Of a DNA stretch of 64,000 nt, positions 34,113-43,727 are shown piece after piece. Origin of the DNA: Aquabacterium sp. CECT 9606 (GTDB lineage: Bacteria > Pseudomonadota > Gammaproteobacteria > Burkholderiales > Burkholderiaceae_C); NCBI RefSeq assembly GCF_918741295.1, contig NZ_CAKKNB010000003.1:558001-622000 (forward strand), written 5' to 3'. The notes under the pieces are model-generated. The model was given only the letters and a program-made list of their open reading frames with translations, searched no databases and was not told where the DNA came from. The translations under genes and the position numbers were made by a program. Every line of letters starts with the position of its first letter. The first letter of the stretch is position 1.

Positions 34113-37100
34113 TTAAGGTTTCAAAGCCCATTGCTTCACTGAATGCTGTGTAGGGCTCATTCCGTTTGACGAGTAGCTTTGATCAATAATCACGAATCCA
34201 CCTTGATCAGCTAAGCCTGTGATCAATGCCCTCTCCACTGCAATAGAGTTATCCAACCATCCGGCCCCTAAGGTAAGAGCGAACACTCCCGCCTTTTTCA
34301 TGCCTGGTGACTCGTCAGGATCAAATACATCTCTTGAAGTTGTAGCGTTCCCGTATTGATCAGCTGCGGCGATAGCACCTGGAAGTGCGGACAACACTCC
34401 TACGGTTCTTGCTACAGTGATAAGTGTCTTTGCCCCGGAATTTGCAAGGCCTAGAGCCTTGGTCAAAAATCGAGACAAAGGCGACGGTGCGCTTGCAGTC
34501 GCAGTCGCGGTCGCGGTCGCTACGCCTTCTGCTTTCAATCGGTTAAAGGCATCTGCCACTCTTGGTGATAAATTGGCCGGGGGCTGTGTCTTACCCTTTA
34601 ATGCATCGTCCCACATTAGCGCGCGGTTGGACGGCTTCATGTCGATTGAACGCTCTCCGGTTTTAGGATCAATTACTATATTTGCTTCTGCATAAACTTC
34701 TTTTAATAGGCTCATTTCAGGACTTTTATCGGTTAAATGCAGCTTGTTAAATTTAGTTGCAGCGGTGTCGTAACCAACCTTTCCTCCACCTGATTTAGAA
34801 GTTGATGCTTTATCCCAAATTGCTTTTAGCTCATTTGTGTCTCCATGAGAAGCTTGCAGCATTTTTTGTCCAGCTTTAGAAAAGGCCTGTTTACCGTTTA
34901 ATTTCGCGTTTTTCAGGCTAATCGGTTCGACTGGCGGTCTTGGACTTACAGATTTGACACCTTTAAAACTATTTTCTCTTGCCGTATATGTGGTTAAATT
35001 AAATGGATTGACTGCTTCGTTTGGAAATTTACTCTTAGGTAAAGTATGCTCATTCGTCAAAACTAAATCTGACCGAGTTAATATTGGGTCATCTGGGGCC
35101 ATGCCATATTTGTCTGTTTTACAGATAGGGGTGCTGGCACAAAATGTATATGGACTCACGGGCAAGTTGCCGATATCTGGATCAAATGATACCCACCTAC
35201 CCAACCATGGTGAGTAATACCTTGCCGTGTGATAGCTCAACCCACTCTCCTCATCCCGCCCCATCCCAGTATACCGATAGCGCTTCGGCGGCGCCTCTTT
35301 TGCCCTATCCATCAACCGATACGCACTAGTCCCATACGAATGAAATTCCTCATAAGAAATGATCTGACCCTCAGTATCCAACTCCAGCCCCACCGTGCCC
35401 AAATGGTTGCTATACTGGTAACGGAACAACGTCTTCGCACTAATTGATAAACCATCTGGGCGTGAGTTGTCAGCGGAGATCACGTCATCCACCAGCAGCA
35501 CCTGCTGCTCGCCTTCAAATAAATGCAGTGACTCAATTTCTTCCACCACAACGTTTTGCGCATTGCGGCGGCGGTACAACTCATAGCCACCAAGGTAGAT
35601 GCGATCTTCCTTTAGCGTGCCGCCGTTTTGCGGGTTGCGGGTGATGTGTTTGCGTGTGCGCTGCTTGTCGATGCCATAGTGATAGCGGGCCAAGCCCCCG
35701 CCGCCCATGTCGAAGCCACGAATCATGTCGCGCCAGTCCCACTGAATTTGTCGGCCCCACCTTTCGTCCTCTCTGATCGGCGGTGGCGCGTCTGTGTCCC
35801 GCCGGTTCAGGTTGAGCATGCTGCCGCGGGAGTCGTGTTGGAGGGTGAGAGCATCTTCTGTGTTGTTGCCCAGCCAGGTCTGGTGCAGTCTATTGTTGTC
35901 CGCCTGGGTCCTGTAGTGGCGCGTCCAACTGCCGGCACCGGCTTCATGCGCCATCTCGACGAAATTGCTCACCGGGTCGTAAAGGTAGCGTTGGGTGTAG
36001 TTGCGCAACTGGTCGCCCGACGGGAAGTTGCCTGGGCGCCAGGGGCCCTCGCGCAGTGGCGGGGGCTCCTGCTCATCATGCTCGCGTCCGGTGGCCTCGG
36101 TCAGGCGGTAGAGCGCATCGTAGGTGTAGTCGTTGCTGGGTTCGACGAACTGGCCCTTGAAGAACACCGCATCCTGCGCGTCGTCCTGGATGTGGGTAAT
36201 GTTGCCCACGGGGTCGTAGCAGTAGCAAAGGTTCTGCACACCGCAGGGGCGCTGCGGGCGCGGTTGTGAGGCGGTATTGCTGATGCAATCGTCTGGAAAC
36301 TTAGCTGCCGATCGCCGCGTGTAGAGATGGGTCAGGCGAAAGTTCCTTTCGTCGTAGCTGTAGCGCGTTTGGGCACCGTTGCCCAAATTCAGGCTTAGCT
36401 TCTGTCCCTTTGCGTTGTATTCGATGTGCTCGATGGCCTGGGCGCTTCGGGTCGGGTCAGGTTCGAAGGTGACTGCACCATCGGCGCGGGTGGTCTTGCT
36501 GGCCCGTACGTGCAGCCACTCGCTTTGCAGCGCGCCACGTTCGTTGTAGTTGGGCTCATAGACCGCCACCCTGTTGGTCTGCCCGGGAGTGTCTTGAAAC
36601 GTGCCGTCGGGCGCGAAGGTGATGTCGCGGTGCCAGTTGTACAAGCGCGTCATGCGGCCCAGCGCATCGAACTCTGTGATGTGGCGAAAGGTCTCCTGCT
36701 CCAGCAGCTCGTTGCGTGCGGCGGTGTGCCAGTTCAGCAGCCCGTCGTCACCGTCTGAATGCGGCAGGATCAGCCGGCGGGTCACGTGGGTGGGCTGGCC
36801 CAACAGGCTGACGCGCTCAACCGTGGCCAACCCGCTGGGGTCGAAGTGGCTGACGGACTGGCCGATGAGGTTGCGCTGCTGCGCATCCGCCAGGCTGATT
36901 GGGCCGGCTGCATCGCGTGGTGAGGCGGCATCGCAATAGTCGAACGCTTCCACCATAGCCGGCGCATCTGCATCGATCTTGAGCCACTGCGCGGTGGGCC
37001 GATGCAGCGGGTCGTAGTCGGTGCGGTACAGGCGTGCCTGGATCGCCGTGTCGGGGCCACGGTCGTTGAAGTCCCAGGCCAACATTGGCTTGCCGGCAGC

Positions 37101-40100
37101 GTCCATCAACATCCAACGGTCACCGGCGTCCATGCTGTGCTGATAGAGCAGGTTGCCAGCCATGTCGTAGGTGGGTGCGCTGTAGACAGTGGCCCCGCCT
37201 ACCGGGCGAGACGGGATGTCCTCGTTGTCTTGATCTGCCAGCCGAGTCGGCTTGTTGGGAAGGATGTACTGCATCACGAGGTTGTCGCGCGCATCGCGAA
37301 TCCACAGCGGCTTGCCTTCCGCGTCTAGCTTGGTGTACGTGAGGTAGTAGTCGTCCGTCCACTGCTTGCCGCCGAATTTGTGAGGCCCTGTTTCATCTTC
37401 GACGCGGTTGTGCGCCACGGCGATGACGTCCCGCCCCAGGCTGTCCAGCAAAGTCAGCGACGGCGTCTCAGCATGGCGCGCGGTGAGCCAGCAAGCCCGC
37501 TGTTCGTGGTCAACAGGGGAAAGGCCTGGAAGTGGAACGGGCAAAGGTGATGCAGGATCGAATTGATTGCGGGCCTTGTACCAGGCCGATTCCAGAACCG
37601 TGTCGTTCTGGTCCCAGGTCTTCGCATGCCATGGAGAAAACTCGACGCGGCTCAGCGTGCCGTCAGGGAACTCGGTGCGGACGACGCGCCCGGCGGCGTC
37701 GTAGTACATGACCGGTGAGACGCCGGTTTCGACAGGCTCTTCGAACCAATGAGAGTCGGTAAAGTAGGGCTCGTACTGTTTGACCGGCTTGCCCTTGTTG
37801 TTGAGGATGGTCTTTCCGTTGACCACCCACCGCGGTAGCGAGACGGCTGAGATGGCACCAATCCCAAACCCTTCTCCGCCGTCGCCGACGTAGCCACCGC
37901 TCTGGGTAACGATGTATATGCCACTTAGAAGTGAGAAGTCTGCCGGCCTAGTGGGGTCTGCAATCTTCGTGCGGAAGCTGTCAAAGCTGAAGTCGACATC
38001 AAAAGGATCCGCATGCGGCCCGATGTTCAAACTGAGTTGGGCATAGTTGTTGGCCTGACCTCGAAAGTACAGCAACACATTGAAGTTGAGTCCGCGTGGC
38101 GCGCTGAGAAAGCGAAAACGCAAGGCGTTGTAGTTGCCAAGGTCCAGCGAGATCGGTGTGTATCGGATGTAGGTTGTGCCGTAAGACCAGTCGAACCGGT
38201 GATACGCGCCGACGTCGCTGGAAAAAGCGAAGGCGTTGGAGGCACTTGCGATATCCAATGATGCGGCCTTTCCTGCATCGCCCCACAAGGACATTCCCAA
38301 AAAGCGCTCGCCGCCGACCATCGAGCCAGCCTGGGATTGAACAACATCAATGCGTCCGCCGCGAAGCAGTTTGTCTGAATCGACTTCTCCCAGCAGGTTG
38401 GCAATGCGCCCTGGCTCGCCAACAAGCTCACTTGTCGTGGCTGACACACCTTCCATCTGTATCCCTGTGAGAACTTCACTGCTGGTCGCGCCCGCCCTAT
38501 CTGAGGCGTTGACAGGTAAATCAGAGCTTGAGATCAAGTAGCTGGAAGCGAACGGACCCGTCGAGAAGTCGTCAATCACCTGCTCGGCTGGTTGTGGGTC
38601 TGTTGAGCTTGTGGGCCTGGCCTCCGCACGCACCTTTTTCAGGAGCAGATTGCCACTGCCATCTGAATACTCGAATGCGATTTGGAGTGGGCTTTTCTGC
38701 CCCCGCTCGAGGCTCGCAACGTGCTTCTCGCGTTGGATGGTTGCAGCGCACGGAGGATGTTGACCGTAACGGACCGACCCATCGGGCGCCAGCGTCTCGC
38801 CGAAATGGTGGACGTGCCGAATGCTTGCGTCTTGCAGCAAGCCACGGGCAACCGGCATGCTGAAGTCTTGCGTGAAGAAGGCGATGCGCTCGGCGAGGCT
38901 CGGCTCGAGGTGCTCATCAAGCGAAGCAAGGTTGTCGCCCTCGTCTCCTTTGCCTTTGACCGCCGCAGCTGCAGGCAGGCCCAGAACGTTGAACGCTACT
39001 TCGGACAGGTTGCCGTTGACGTCCTGTACCTCGCGAGGTGCCAGCACCCGGTAGTCGAACCCTACGACCTTCGACGTGTTGCCGAGTGCGTCGGCCGATG
39101 CGGCAACGAACAAGTCGAGCGGGTCGTACTGCAGCGTGGTTTCATTTTTGAACGGATCGGTGTAGCTCTCCGGCAAGTAAAAGTGCCGGTGCGCATCGCT
39201 GGCGAATCCGGCAGTGCCAGAGCGCATCCAGTATTCGCTGGAATGCATGCCGATTTCAGAGCCCGGCCAATACCCGCTAACCGTGATGTCATCGAGCAAG
39301 TCCAGCGCCGTGCGAGCGGGGCGGTTGCCTTCTGCAGGCAGCGCCTCCCAGGCCAGCTTGTCGCTAAGCGGACCCGCAGCATCTGCTTGGCGAAAGACAG
39401 CGCTCAGCAGGTCGGCTGTGAGTGCAAGCTTGTAGTCTTCAAACTTCAGCCCCCGGGGGCCGTGCTTGCCGAAGGGCAAGGGCTTCTTGTTGTCGAGCGG
39501 TTTCTCATCACTTGCGTCATCGAAGTACGCGCTGCGCGCATGCTCGACGATGCGTCGTTGTGGTACGGCACCATCAGCCACCTCATGGTATTGCTTGAAG
39601 GCGACAGCAATCGGTGGTGGCAAATGGCTGGGTTGCGGGCCGTACACATCGCTCAGATGCAACTTGCGAAAATCCGCAAGGCTGAAGTAGTCGGCATCGG
39701 ACCTGGCAATGCCGTTGAGTTCATAGCCCAGCACCTCAAACGGCAGCCTCAGCCGGTGGTGGCGGATCGGGCTCGCATCGCCCGCCCGTGCGGGCGTGAC
39801 GATGTCTTGTGTGTAGTGCGACTCGGAATACGCGACGTGAAGCTCAGCCTGCAACTGGGCAATGAGTTCCGCGCGCGGCAGACCCGGGTAGATAACTGGC
39901 TGGACGCGACCATAGCCAACTGCAATGCTTTGCTGCGGGTTACCCAAATCGTCGTGGCTCAGATTCAAGGTGTGGGCGACCCGCGGATCAGGCTTGAGTG
40001 CAGATTGATCCTTGGGAAGTGGCAGCTCATAGTGATAAGTCAGCGCTTCGCTTTCCGTGACCAGGAACACGGAATGAAGGTTGGTGCCCCGTGCTTGCAA

Positions 40101-43100
40101 GCGCTGGATGTGGCAGTTGTGCGTGGCACTGGAGTAGAGGCGAACCGGAGTGTGCTTGGATGGCATGGCGACCAGATCGCCCAGGTCCAACTCGTATGCC
40201 TCCAGCCGCAGCACCATGCCTTTGCAGGCACGGAGGGCCTCGCGCCACTCGTCCGCGCTGAGGTCACTGGATAACTCCGGCTCAGGCAGCCGCTTCTCGC
40301 GGAAGGCGCCAGGTCCTTGAGGCAGGCGCGCTGCAAAGCGCTGCGGAAAATACTCGTGCTCGAACTGACTCAGGATGCGCTGCCGCTCGAGCGCCGCGCC
40401 GGTGTGGTACCAGGTGATCGTCTTCACCGGTGGCTGGTAAAGCGTCTGGTCCTTGGTGATCCACGGGCTGCCCACATTGCCTGCCGCGAAGGTGCCAAAG
40501 TCTTCCACATCCAGCTGCTCCACACGGCCGAACCCTCGAAATTCGCGCTCGGTGCCGTCGAAGTAGCCATGGTGGTAGCTGTAGGTGCTGCTAAATGCTG
40601 TGCCGCGCCACTTGTCGCGTGCCGTCACCTTGCTGACGCAATGCACCGGAAAGGGTAGCCGGGTGATCCAAGGTTGACCGGCCTGCTGATCTTGCAGATA
40701 GAAGCGGGTGGACGGTGTGTATTCGATGTCAGTGGTGGCGCCGAGGTTGTTGTCGACCTTGATCAGCAGGTGCGGCTTTTCGTGCTGGCGATGGCGTTCG
40801 ATGGACTCCAACATGCCGCCCATTAGATCGATGTAGCAAACGGGGTGGCTGGCGTCGGCCGGCAAGTGCGAGTTCCACACCAGGCATGCCGTGCCGTTGC
40901 CAAACAGATCGACGACCTGCACGGCGCCGAGGTTTTCGGTGGCAACCGGCAGATTGACGGTGAGTGGATTGCTCAGGCTGTTGCCGGATCGGTTGAAGTA
41001 AAGCTTCGCACCCTCGCGGCCAAGGTAGATGATGTCGATGGGGCCACTGCCGTCGATGTCTGTCAGGCGGATTCGTCTAGGGTCGAACAGGTCAACATGG
41101 TCGAAGCGAGGCGAGTTGCCGAGGGTTACCTTGCGGCCGAATCGGCCATACCCCAGGTTGGGCCAATAGCACACCTCGCCGTTGCGGATGCGCACGAGGT
41201 CGGTCAGGCCGTCGCCGCACATATCGGCCAGGAAGATGGTCTGGGTGCCATCAGCAAAAACGATGCTCGCCCCCGCGTTTTCATCCGGCGCCAGGCGGGT
41301 TTGCTGAGCGGCGCTGAAACCCCGTTCGTCGAGCGAGGGATACCAGGTGAATACCTCTTGCTCTGTGATCAGCGCGTCGGCGTGGCCATCGCCAGTCAGG
41401 TCCACGAAACGCAAGTTGGGATCTTGCCAATCTATGTTTGGAAGGTTGGCAAAGGGAACATGTCGCTTCCAGCCGTCGTCGCGGTCGCGCTCATGGAAGC
41501 CAGGCGTCGCGCCGTCGAATTCAACGAGGTCGATCTGCCCGTTCCCGGATAGGTCCATGAACTGTGTTCGACTGCCGTCAGCCACGGCCATCGCAGGGGT
41601 GCGCGCCACTTGGCGCATGGCGCCGAACTGGCCATCACCAAGGTTAGCTTTGTAGAACCACCCGCCGGCTTGTTCGGCGAGAACGCCAGAGAGTCCTTCC
41701 CCATCCAGATCAATCCACCGGTAGCCGGGACCTTGAACGCCTACCGGCAGATTTTCAAGCTGAACCGGATCGATGATATGCACAACTTGGCTGACGACAG
41801 GCTGGCTGTAGTCGAACTGCACAGGCGGCAGCTCTCTCCATTTGTACTTGGGCATAGCCGCCGGAACCACCTTCTTGTAGCTGCGCTGGCGAACGCGCCG
41901 CAGCGTGGCGTACCCAGTGTGTAAGGCATCGAGCAGTGCGTCTGGCTTGTCGTACTCAAAGTCCGTCGAACGAACGAGGCAGCCTTGGCCGACTTCCTGC
42001 GCCTTAGGGAAGTTGTGGAACATCAGCACGCGCTGACAAAGGCGGTAGGTCCGAACTTCGAAGCCGGCGCGGTGACTGGAGAATGCATCGTCTCGCGAAG
42101 CCCAGTCGGTGTCGGGCTGCGGGGTAGGGAACCTTCCGTCCTCGGCGCGTCCTTGGTGATCGCCATAGTCGAATACAGCTTCGAACATCCAGGTCTGTGG
42201 CAGCGCGTCAACGGCCAAGGAGTCCAGCTTGGGCAAGTAGGGCTCGACATTGCCGTACAAGATCCGCTTCAGATAGCGGTTCGATTGTCGCGCCGCATCC
42301 TGGCGATTGGTTTCCCACACCGTCCTCGTGTCAACATTGCGAGCATCCTCCAGAATGTATTGGTAGACCGCGACGTTGCCCTTGTCGTCATGCGTCTGGC
42401 AGATCAGCCATTGATAGACCCGGCTCGGATCGGCAGGGTCGACGACTTGGCTGCCATCGTCCTTGCCATACCAAGTGGTGATGTTGTCGCGGCTGATCGT
42501 GCGCCAGAACGAGGTCTTGCTCTCCCCGTCGACCACCCACCGCTCGATGCGAGCAAAGAGCCCTTCGATGCGAGGTCGGTATCGATGGATTCGGTACCAT
42601 TGCCCCGCGAGTTGAACTGCGGCATCAACAACGCGATTGCCAGCGTCGTCAAGAAGAGGTACCAAGTCTTCGGCGCCAGACAAGAGGAACACGTCAGACT
42701 CATCCGCATCCAGGTAGCGCGGGAGGCCCTTCTCGGTCTTTCGGCTAATGCTCGGCAAAGCAAGCGACCAACCTAGCCCGAACGTGCCCTGGCCGGAGCC
42801 AGAGTCATAGCTCAGTGCCAGTTGGGGTCCAAACCCGCCCCGTCCTGGCGACAGCGTAACCGGGACAGACATGGAGCCGGTACCAGTAATTGGATTGGCC
42901 GAGAACTTCTCTCCGATGCCGCGCATTGCACCGCCACCTTTGGGCAGTGACACCGCCGGTGGTGACACCAAGAAGTTGCTGGCGGCATCGGACCGTGGAG
43001 AAGGCGACGCTCGAAACGCAGCAGCGCTACCGCCATGGTGGCGGCTTTGCTCCGACCTTGGCACCCCAACAGTGTCCTCTTGCATCGCGGCAGGTCCCTG

Positions 43101-43373
43101 TAGATTCGTCGCGGATTCGATTCGCCCAGGACCAGACCCCTCCTGCACGGCCCATTCTGGAAGGAGACGAAACGCAGCAGACACGAACTGTTTGGCGTTG
43201 TCGCTGGCTCCTTTTTTTTGAATGCTAGCTGCTCTTTGATCGGCTGCCAATGCCTTGAGCGGCTTTCTATGGGGCTTCGTGTTGGCGCCGAGCCAGAAAT
43301 GAGCCAATGTGCCGACAGGTCTTTGAGCCAGTCCAATATGGGCAAACGCGCATGAACGCTCATGAACGCTCAT
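34113..43373 (-). CDS. fused toxin-complex TcB-TcC (SpvB / Rhs cocoon) protein with variable tip, 3086 aa
   Basis: The SpvB-like start of the cocoon is at about residues 140-260 (VSLPKGGGAMRGIGEKFSAN, then QLALSYDSGSGQGTFGLGWS). FG-GAP/TcB-middle repeats lie at about 540-860 (FMDLSGNGQIDLVEFDG, FVDLTGDGHADALITEQ, DMCGDGLTDLVRIRNGE). A carbohydrate-binding-like beta domain is at about 1680-1850, and Rhs YD repeats run to about 2700. The core YRYTGMGRDEESGLSYHTAR, then WVSFDPDIGNLPVSPYTFC, leads to KYGM near 2757. The tip of about 330 residues has an N-terminal part (NEHTLPKSKF) and a hydrophobic helix in its last third. TcB and TcC are usually separate genes. ATG 43373 is one of several starts made by a 10-bp repeat; ATG 43085 is a shorter alternative. 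Confidence 0.88.
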   Translation of the reverse strand: MSVHERSCAFAHIGLAQRPVGTLAHFWLGANTKPHRKPLKALAADQRAASIQKKGASDNAKQFVSAAFRLLPEWAVQEGSGPGRIESATNLQGPAAMQEDTVGVPRSEQSRHHGGSAAAFRASPSPRSDAASNFLVSPPAVSLPKGGGAMRGIGEKFSANPITGTGSMSVPVTLSPGRGGFGPQLALSYDSGSGQGTFGLGWSLALPSISRKTEKGLPRYLDADESDVFLLSGAEDLVPLLDDAGNRVVDAAVQLAGQWYRIHRYRPRIEGLFARIERWVVDGESKTSFWRTISRDNITTWYGKDDGSQVVDPADPSRVYQWLICQTHDDKGNVAVYQYILEDARNVDTRTVWETNRQDAARQSNRYLKRILYGNVEPYLPKLDSLAVDALPQTWMFEAVFDYGDHQGRAEDGRFPTPQPDTDWASRDDAFSSHRAGFEVRTYRLCQRVLMFHNFPKAQEVGQGCLVRSTDFEYDKPDALLDALHTGYATLRRVRQRSYKKVVPAAMPKYKWRELPPVQFDYSQPVVSQVVHIIDPVQLENLPVGVQGPGYRWIDLDGEGLSGVLAEQAGGWFYKANLGDGQFGAMRQVARTPAMAVADGSRTQFMDLSGNGQIDLVEFDGATPGFHERDRDDGWKRHVPFANLPNIDWQDPNLRFVDLTGDGHADALITEQEVFTWYPSLDERGFSAAQQTRLAPDENAGASIVFADGTQTIFLADMCGDGLTDLVRIRNGEVCYWPNLGYGRFGRKVTLGNSPRFDHVDLFDPRRIRLTDIDGSGPIDIIYLGREGAKLYFNRSGNSLSNPLTVNLPVATENLGAVQVVDLFGNGTACLVWNSHLPADASHPVCYIDLMGGMLESIERHRQHEKPHLLIKVDNNLGATTDIEYTPSTRFYLQDQQAGQPWITRLPFPVHCVSKVTARDKWRGTAFSSTYSYHHGYFDGTEREFRGFGRVEQLDVEDFGTFAAGNVGSPWITKDQTLYQPPVKTITWYHTGAALERQRILSQFEHEYFPQRFAARLPQGPGAFREKRLPEPELSSDLSADEWREALRACKGMVLRLEAYELDLGDLVAMPSKHTPVRLYSSATHNCHIQRLQARGTNLHSVFLVTESEALTYHYELPLPKDQSALKPDPRVAHTLNLSHDDLGNPQQSIAVGYGRVQPVIYPGLPRAELIAQLQAELHVAYSESHYTQDIVTPARAGDASPIRHHRLRLPFEVLGYELNGIARSDADYFSLADFRKLHLSDVYGPQPSHLPPPIAVAFKQYHEVADGAVPQRRIVEHARSAYFDDASDEKPLDNKKPLPFGKHGPRGLKFEDYKLALTADLLSAVFRQADAAGPLSDKLAWEALPAEGNRPARTALDLLDDITVSGYWPGSEIGMHSSEYWMRSGTAGFASDAHRHFYLPESYTDPFKNETTLQYDPLDLFVAASADALGNTSKVVGFDYRVLAPREVQDVNGNLSEVAFNVLGLPAAAAVKGKGDEGDNLASLDEHLEPSLAERIAFFTQDFSMPVARGLLQDASIRHVHHFGETLAPDGSVRYGQHPPCAATIQREKHVASLERGQKSPLQIAFEYSDGSGNLLLKKVRAEARPTSSTDPQPAEQVIDDFSTGPFASSYLISSSDLPVNASDRAGATSSEVLTGIQMEGVSATTSELVGEPGRIANLLGEVDSDKLLRGGRIDVVQSQAGSMVGGERFLGMSLWGDAGKAASLDIASASNAFAFSSDVGAYHRFDWSYGTTYIRYTPISLDLGNYNALRFRFLSAPRGLNFNVLLYFRGQANNYAQLSLNIGPHADPFDVDFSFDSFRTKIADPTRPADFSLLSGIYIVTQSGGYVGDGGEGFGIGAISAVSLPRWVVNGKTILNNKGKPVKQYEPYFTDSHWFEEPVETGVSPVMYYDAAGRVVRTEFPDGTLSRVEFSPWHAKTWDQNDTVLESAWYKARNQFDPASPLPVPLPGLSPVDHEQRACWLTARHAETPSLTLLDSLGRDVIAVAHNRVEDETGPHKFGGKQWTDDYYLTYTKLDAEGKPLWIRDARDNLVMQYILPNKPTRLADQDNEDIPSRPVGGATVYSAPTYDMAGNLLYQHSMDAGDRWMLMDAAGKPMLAWDFNDRGPDTAIQARLYRTDYDPLHRPTAQWLKIDADAPAMVEAFDYCDAASPRDAAGPISLADAQQRNLIGQSVSHFDPSGLATVERVSLLGQPTHVTRRLILPHSDGDDGLLNWHTAARNELLEQETFRHITEFDALGRMTRLYNWHRDITFAPDGTFQDTPGQTNRVAVYEPNYNERGALQSEWLHVRASKTTRADGAVTFEPDPTRSAQAIEHIEYNAKGQKLSLNLGNGAQTRYSYDERNFRLTHLYTRRSAAKFPDDCISNTASQPRPQRPCGVQNLCYCYDPVGNITHIQDDAQDAVFFKGQFVEPSNDYTYDALYRLTEATGREHDEQEPPPLREGPWRPGNFPSGDQLRNYTQRYLYDPVSNFVEMAHEAGAGSWTRHYRTQADNNRLHQTWLGNNTEDALTLQHDSRGSMLNLNRRDTDAPPPIREDERWGRQIQWDWRDMIRGFDMGGGGLARYHYGIDKQRTRKHITRNPQNGGTLKEDRIYLGGYELYRRRNAQNVVVEEIESLHLFEGEQQVLLVDDVISADNSRPDGLSISAKTLFRYQYSNHLGTVGLELDTEGQIISYEEFHSYGTSAYRLMDRAKEAPPKRYRYTGMGRDEESGLSYHTARYYSPWLGRWVSFDPDIGNLPVSPYTFCASTPICKTDKYGMAPDDPILTRSDLVLTNEHTLPKSKFPNEAVNPFNLTTYTARENSFKGVKSVSPRPPVEPISLKNAKLNGKQAFSKAGQKMLQASHGDTNELKAIWDKASTSKSGGGKVGYDTAATKFNKLHLTDKSPEMSLLKEVYAEANIVIDPKTGERSIDMKPSNRALMWDDALKGKTQPPANLSPRVADAFNRLKAEGVATATATATASAPSPLSRFLTKALGLANSGAKTLITVARTVGVLSALPGAIAAADQYGNATTSRDVFDPDESPGMKKAGVFALTLGAGWLDNSIAVERALITGLADQGGFVIIDQSYSSNGMSPTQHSVKQWALKP

Positions 43374-43393
43374 GAACGCTCATGAACGCTCAT
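43351..43393 (-). repeat. 10-bp tandem repeat supplying serial ATG codons in all three frames
   Basis: Four perfect copies of CATGAACGCT at 43351-43390 plus a CATG. Read on the minus strand, each unit carries an ATG, at 43353, 43363, 43373, 43383 and 43393. Because 10 is not a multiple of 3, the ATGs fall in rotating frames. Only 43373 is in frame with the TcBC protein; 43363 opens a 183-codon frame inside it. Confidence 0.85.
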
Positions 43394-43420
43394 GGTGTCT
43401 CGAAATGGTGGCTCACAGCT

Positions 43421-43529
43421 TCGTCGGAACGGCCCCCTGATCTGGCTCACTTTCGCGTCGGCCGCAACACTATTCCTATCCGTAAGATAAGCGATAGTCC
43501 GTGTCCGGTGAATCAGGGGGCCGTTTCAC
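43421..43529 (+). mobile_element. solo IS21-family terminal sequence
   Basis: Bases 43481-43529 match the reverse complement of 63952-64000 at 45 of 49 positions. At the right edge of the window that sequence lies just upstream of an istA remnant. The block also has a 14-bp perfect inverted repeat (AACGGCCCCCTGAT at 43428-43441 and its complement at 43512-43525), in line with the repeated transposase sites at IS21-family ends. No istA or istB is present at this end. Confidence 0.65.
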
Positions 43530-43612
43530 TCTTCCGTATCGACGTCGTAAAGCAGGAACTGGTTAAGCTCGTCGAACTCTTCCTCGGATAGCGGGGCAAA
43601 TGGATTGGCCAT
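43526..43612 (-). pseudogene. 5' end of a small gene cut by the IS21 end (UPF0149/YecA-like start)
   Basis: The ATG at 43612 opens 28 codons reading MANPFAPLSEEEFDELNQFL and then LYDVDTEE before a TGA contributed by the IS-like sequence. The LSEEE-x-DEL-x2-FLL pattern resembles the N-terminus of UPF0149/YecA-type proteins. The rest of the gene is missing. Recognition is from a short motif only. The remaining stretch to 43727 shows no gene. Confidence 0.4.
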
Positions 43613-43727
43613 CGATTGAATGCGGGATACGGCAACGACCGTGATTCTCGCTCGCCCATCACGGGTGCGACGTGCCCATCACGATGGGTATGGGCCGCAA
43701 GGGGGGTGGTCTATTGACCGCTTACGT

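Noticed and set aside
34494..34523. hexamer-like GCAGTC/GCGGTC repeat in the TcBC tip
   Set aside because: It encodes a short in-frame Thr-Ala linker; six-base units keep the frame, so no switching is expected.
38156..38470. Arg-rich + frames such as this one in the TcBC region
   Set aside because: Antisense shadows with biased composition.
38682..40274. 530-codon open frame on the + strand inside the TcBC gene
   Set aside because: It is antisense to a well-supported repeat protein in GC-rich DNA, has no RBS and no recognisable domain; it is a composition shadow.
43665..43692. CCCATC-type short repeats after sbnB
   Set aside because: The stem would be 6 bp with an impossible 2-nt loop; no support for a terminator.
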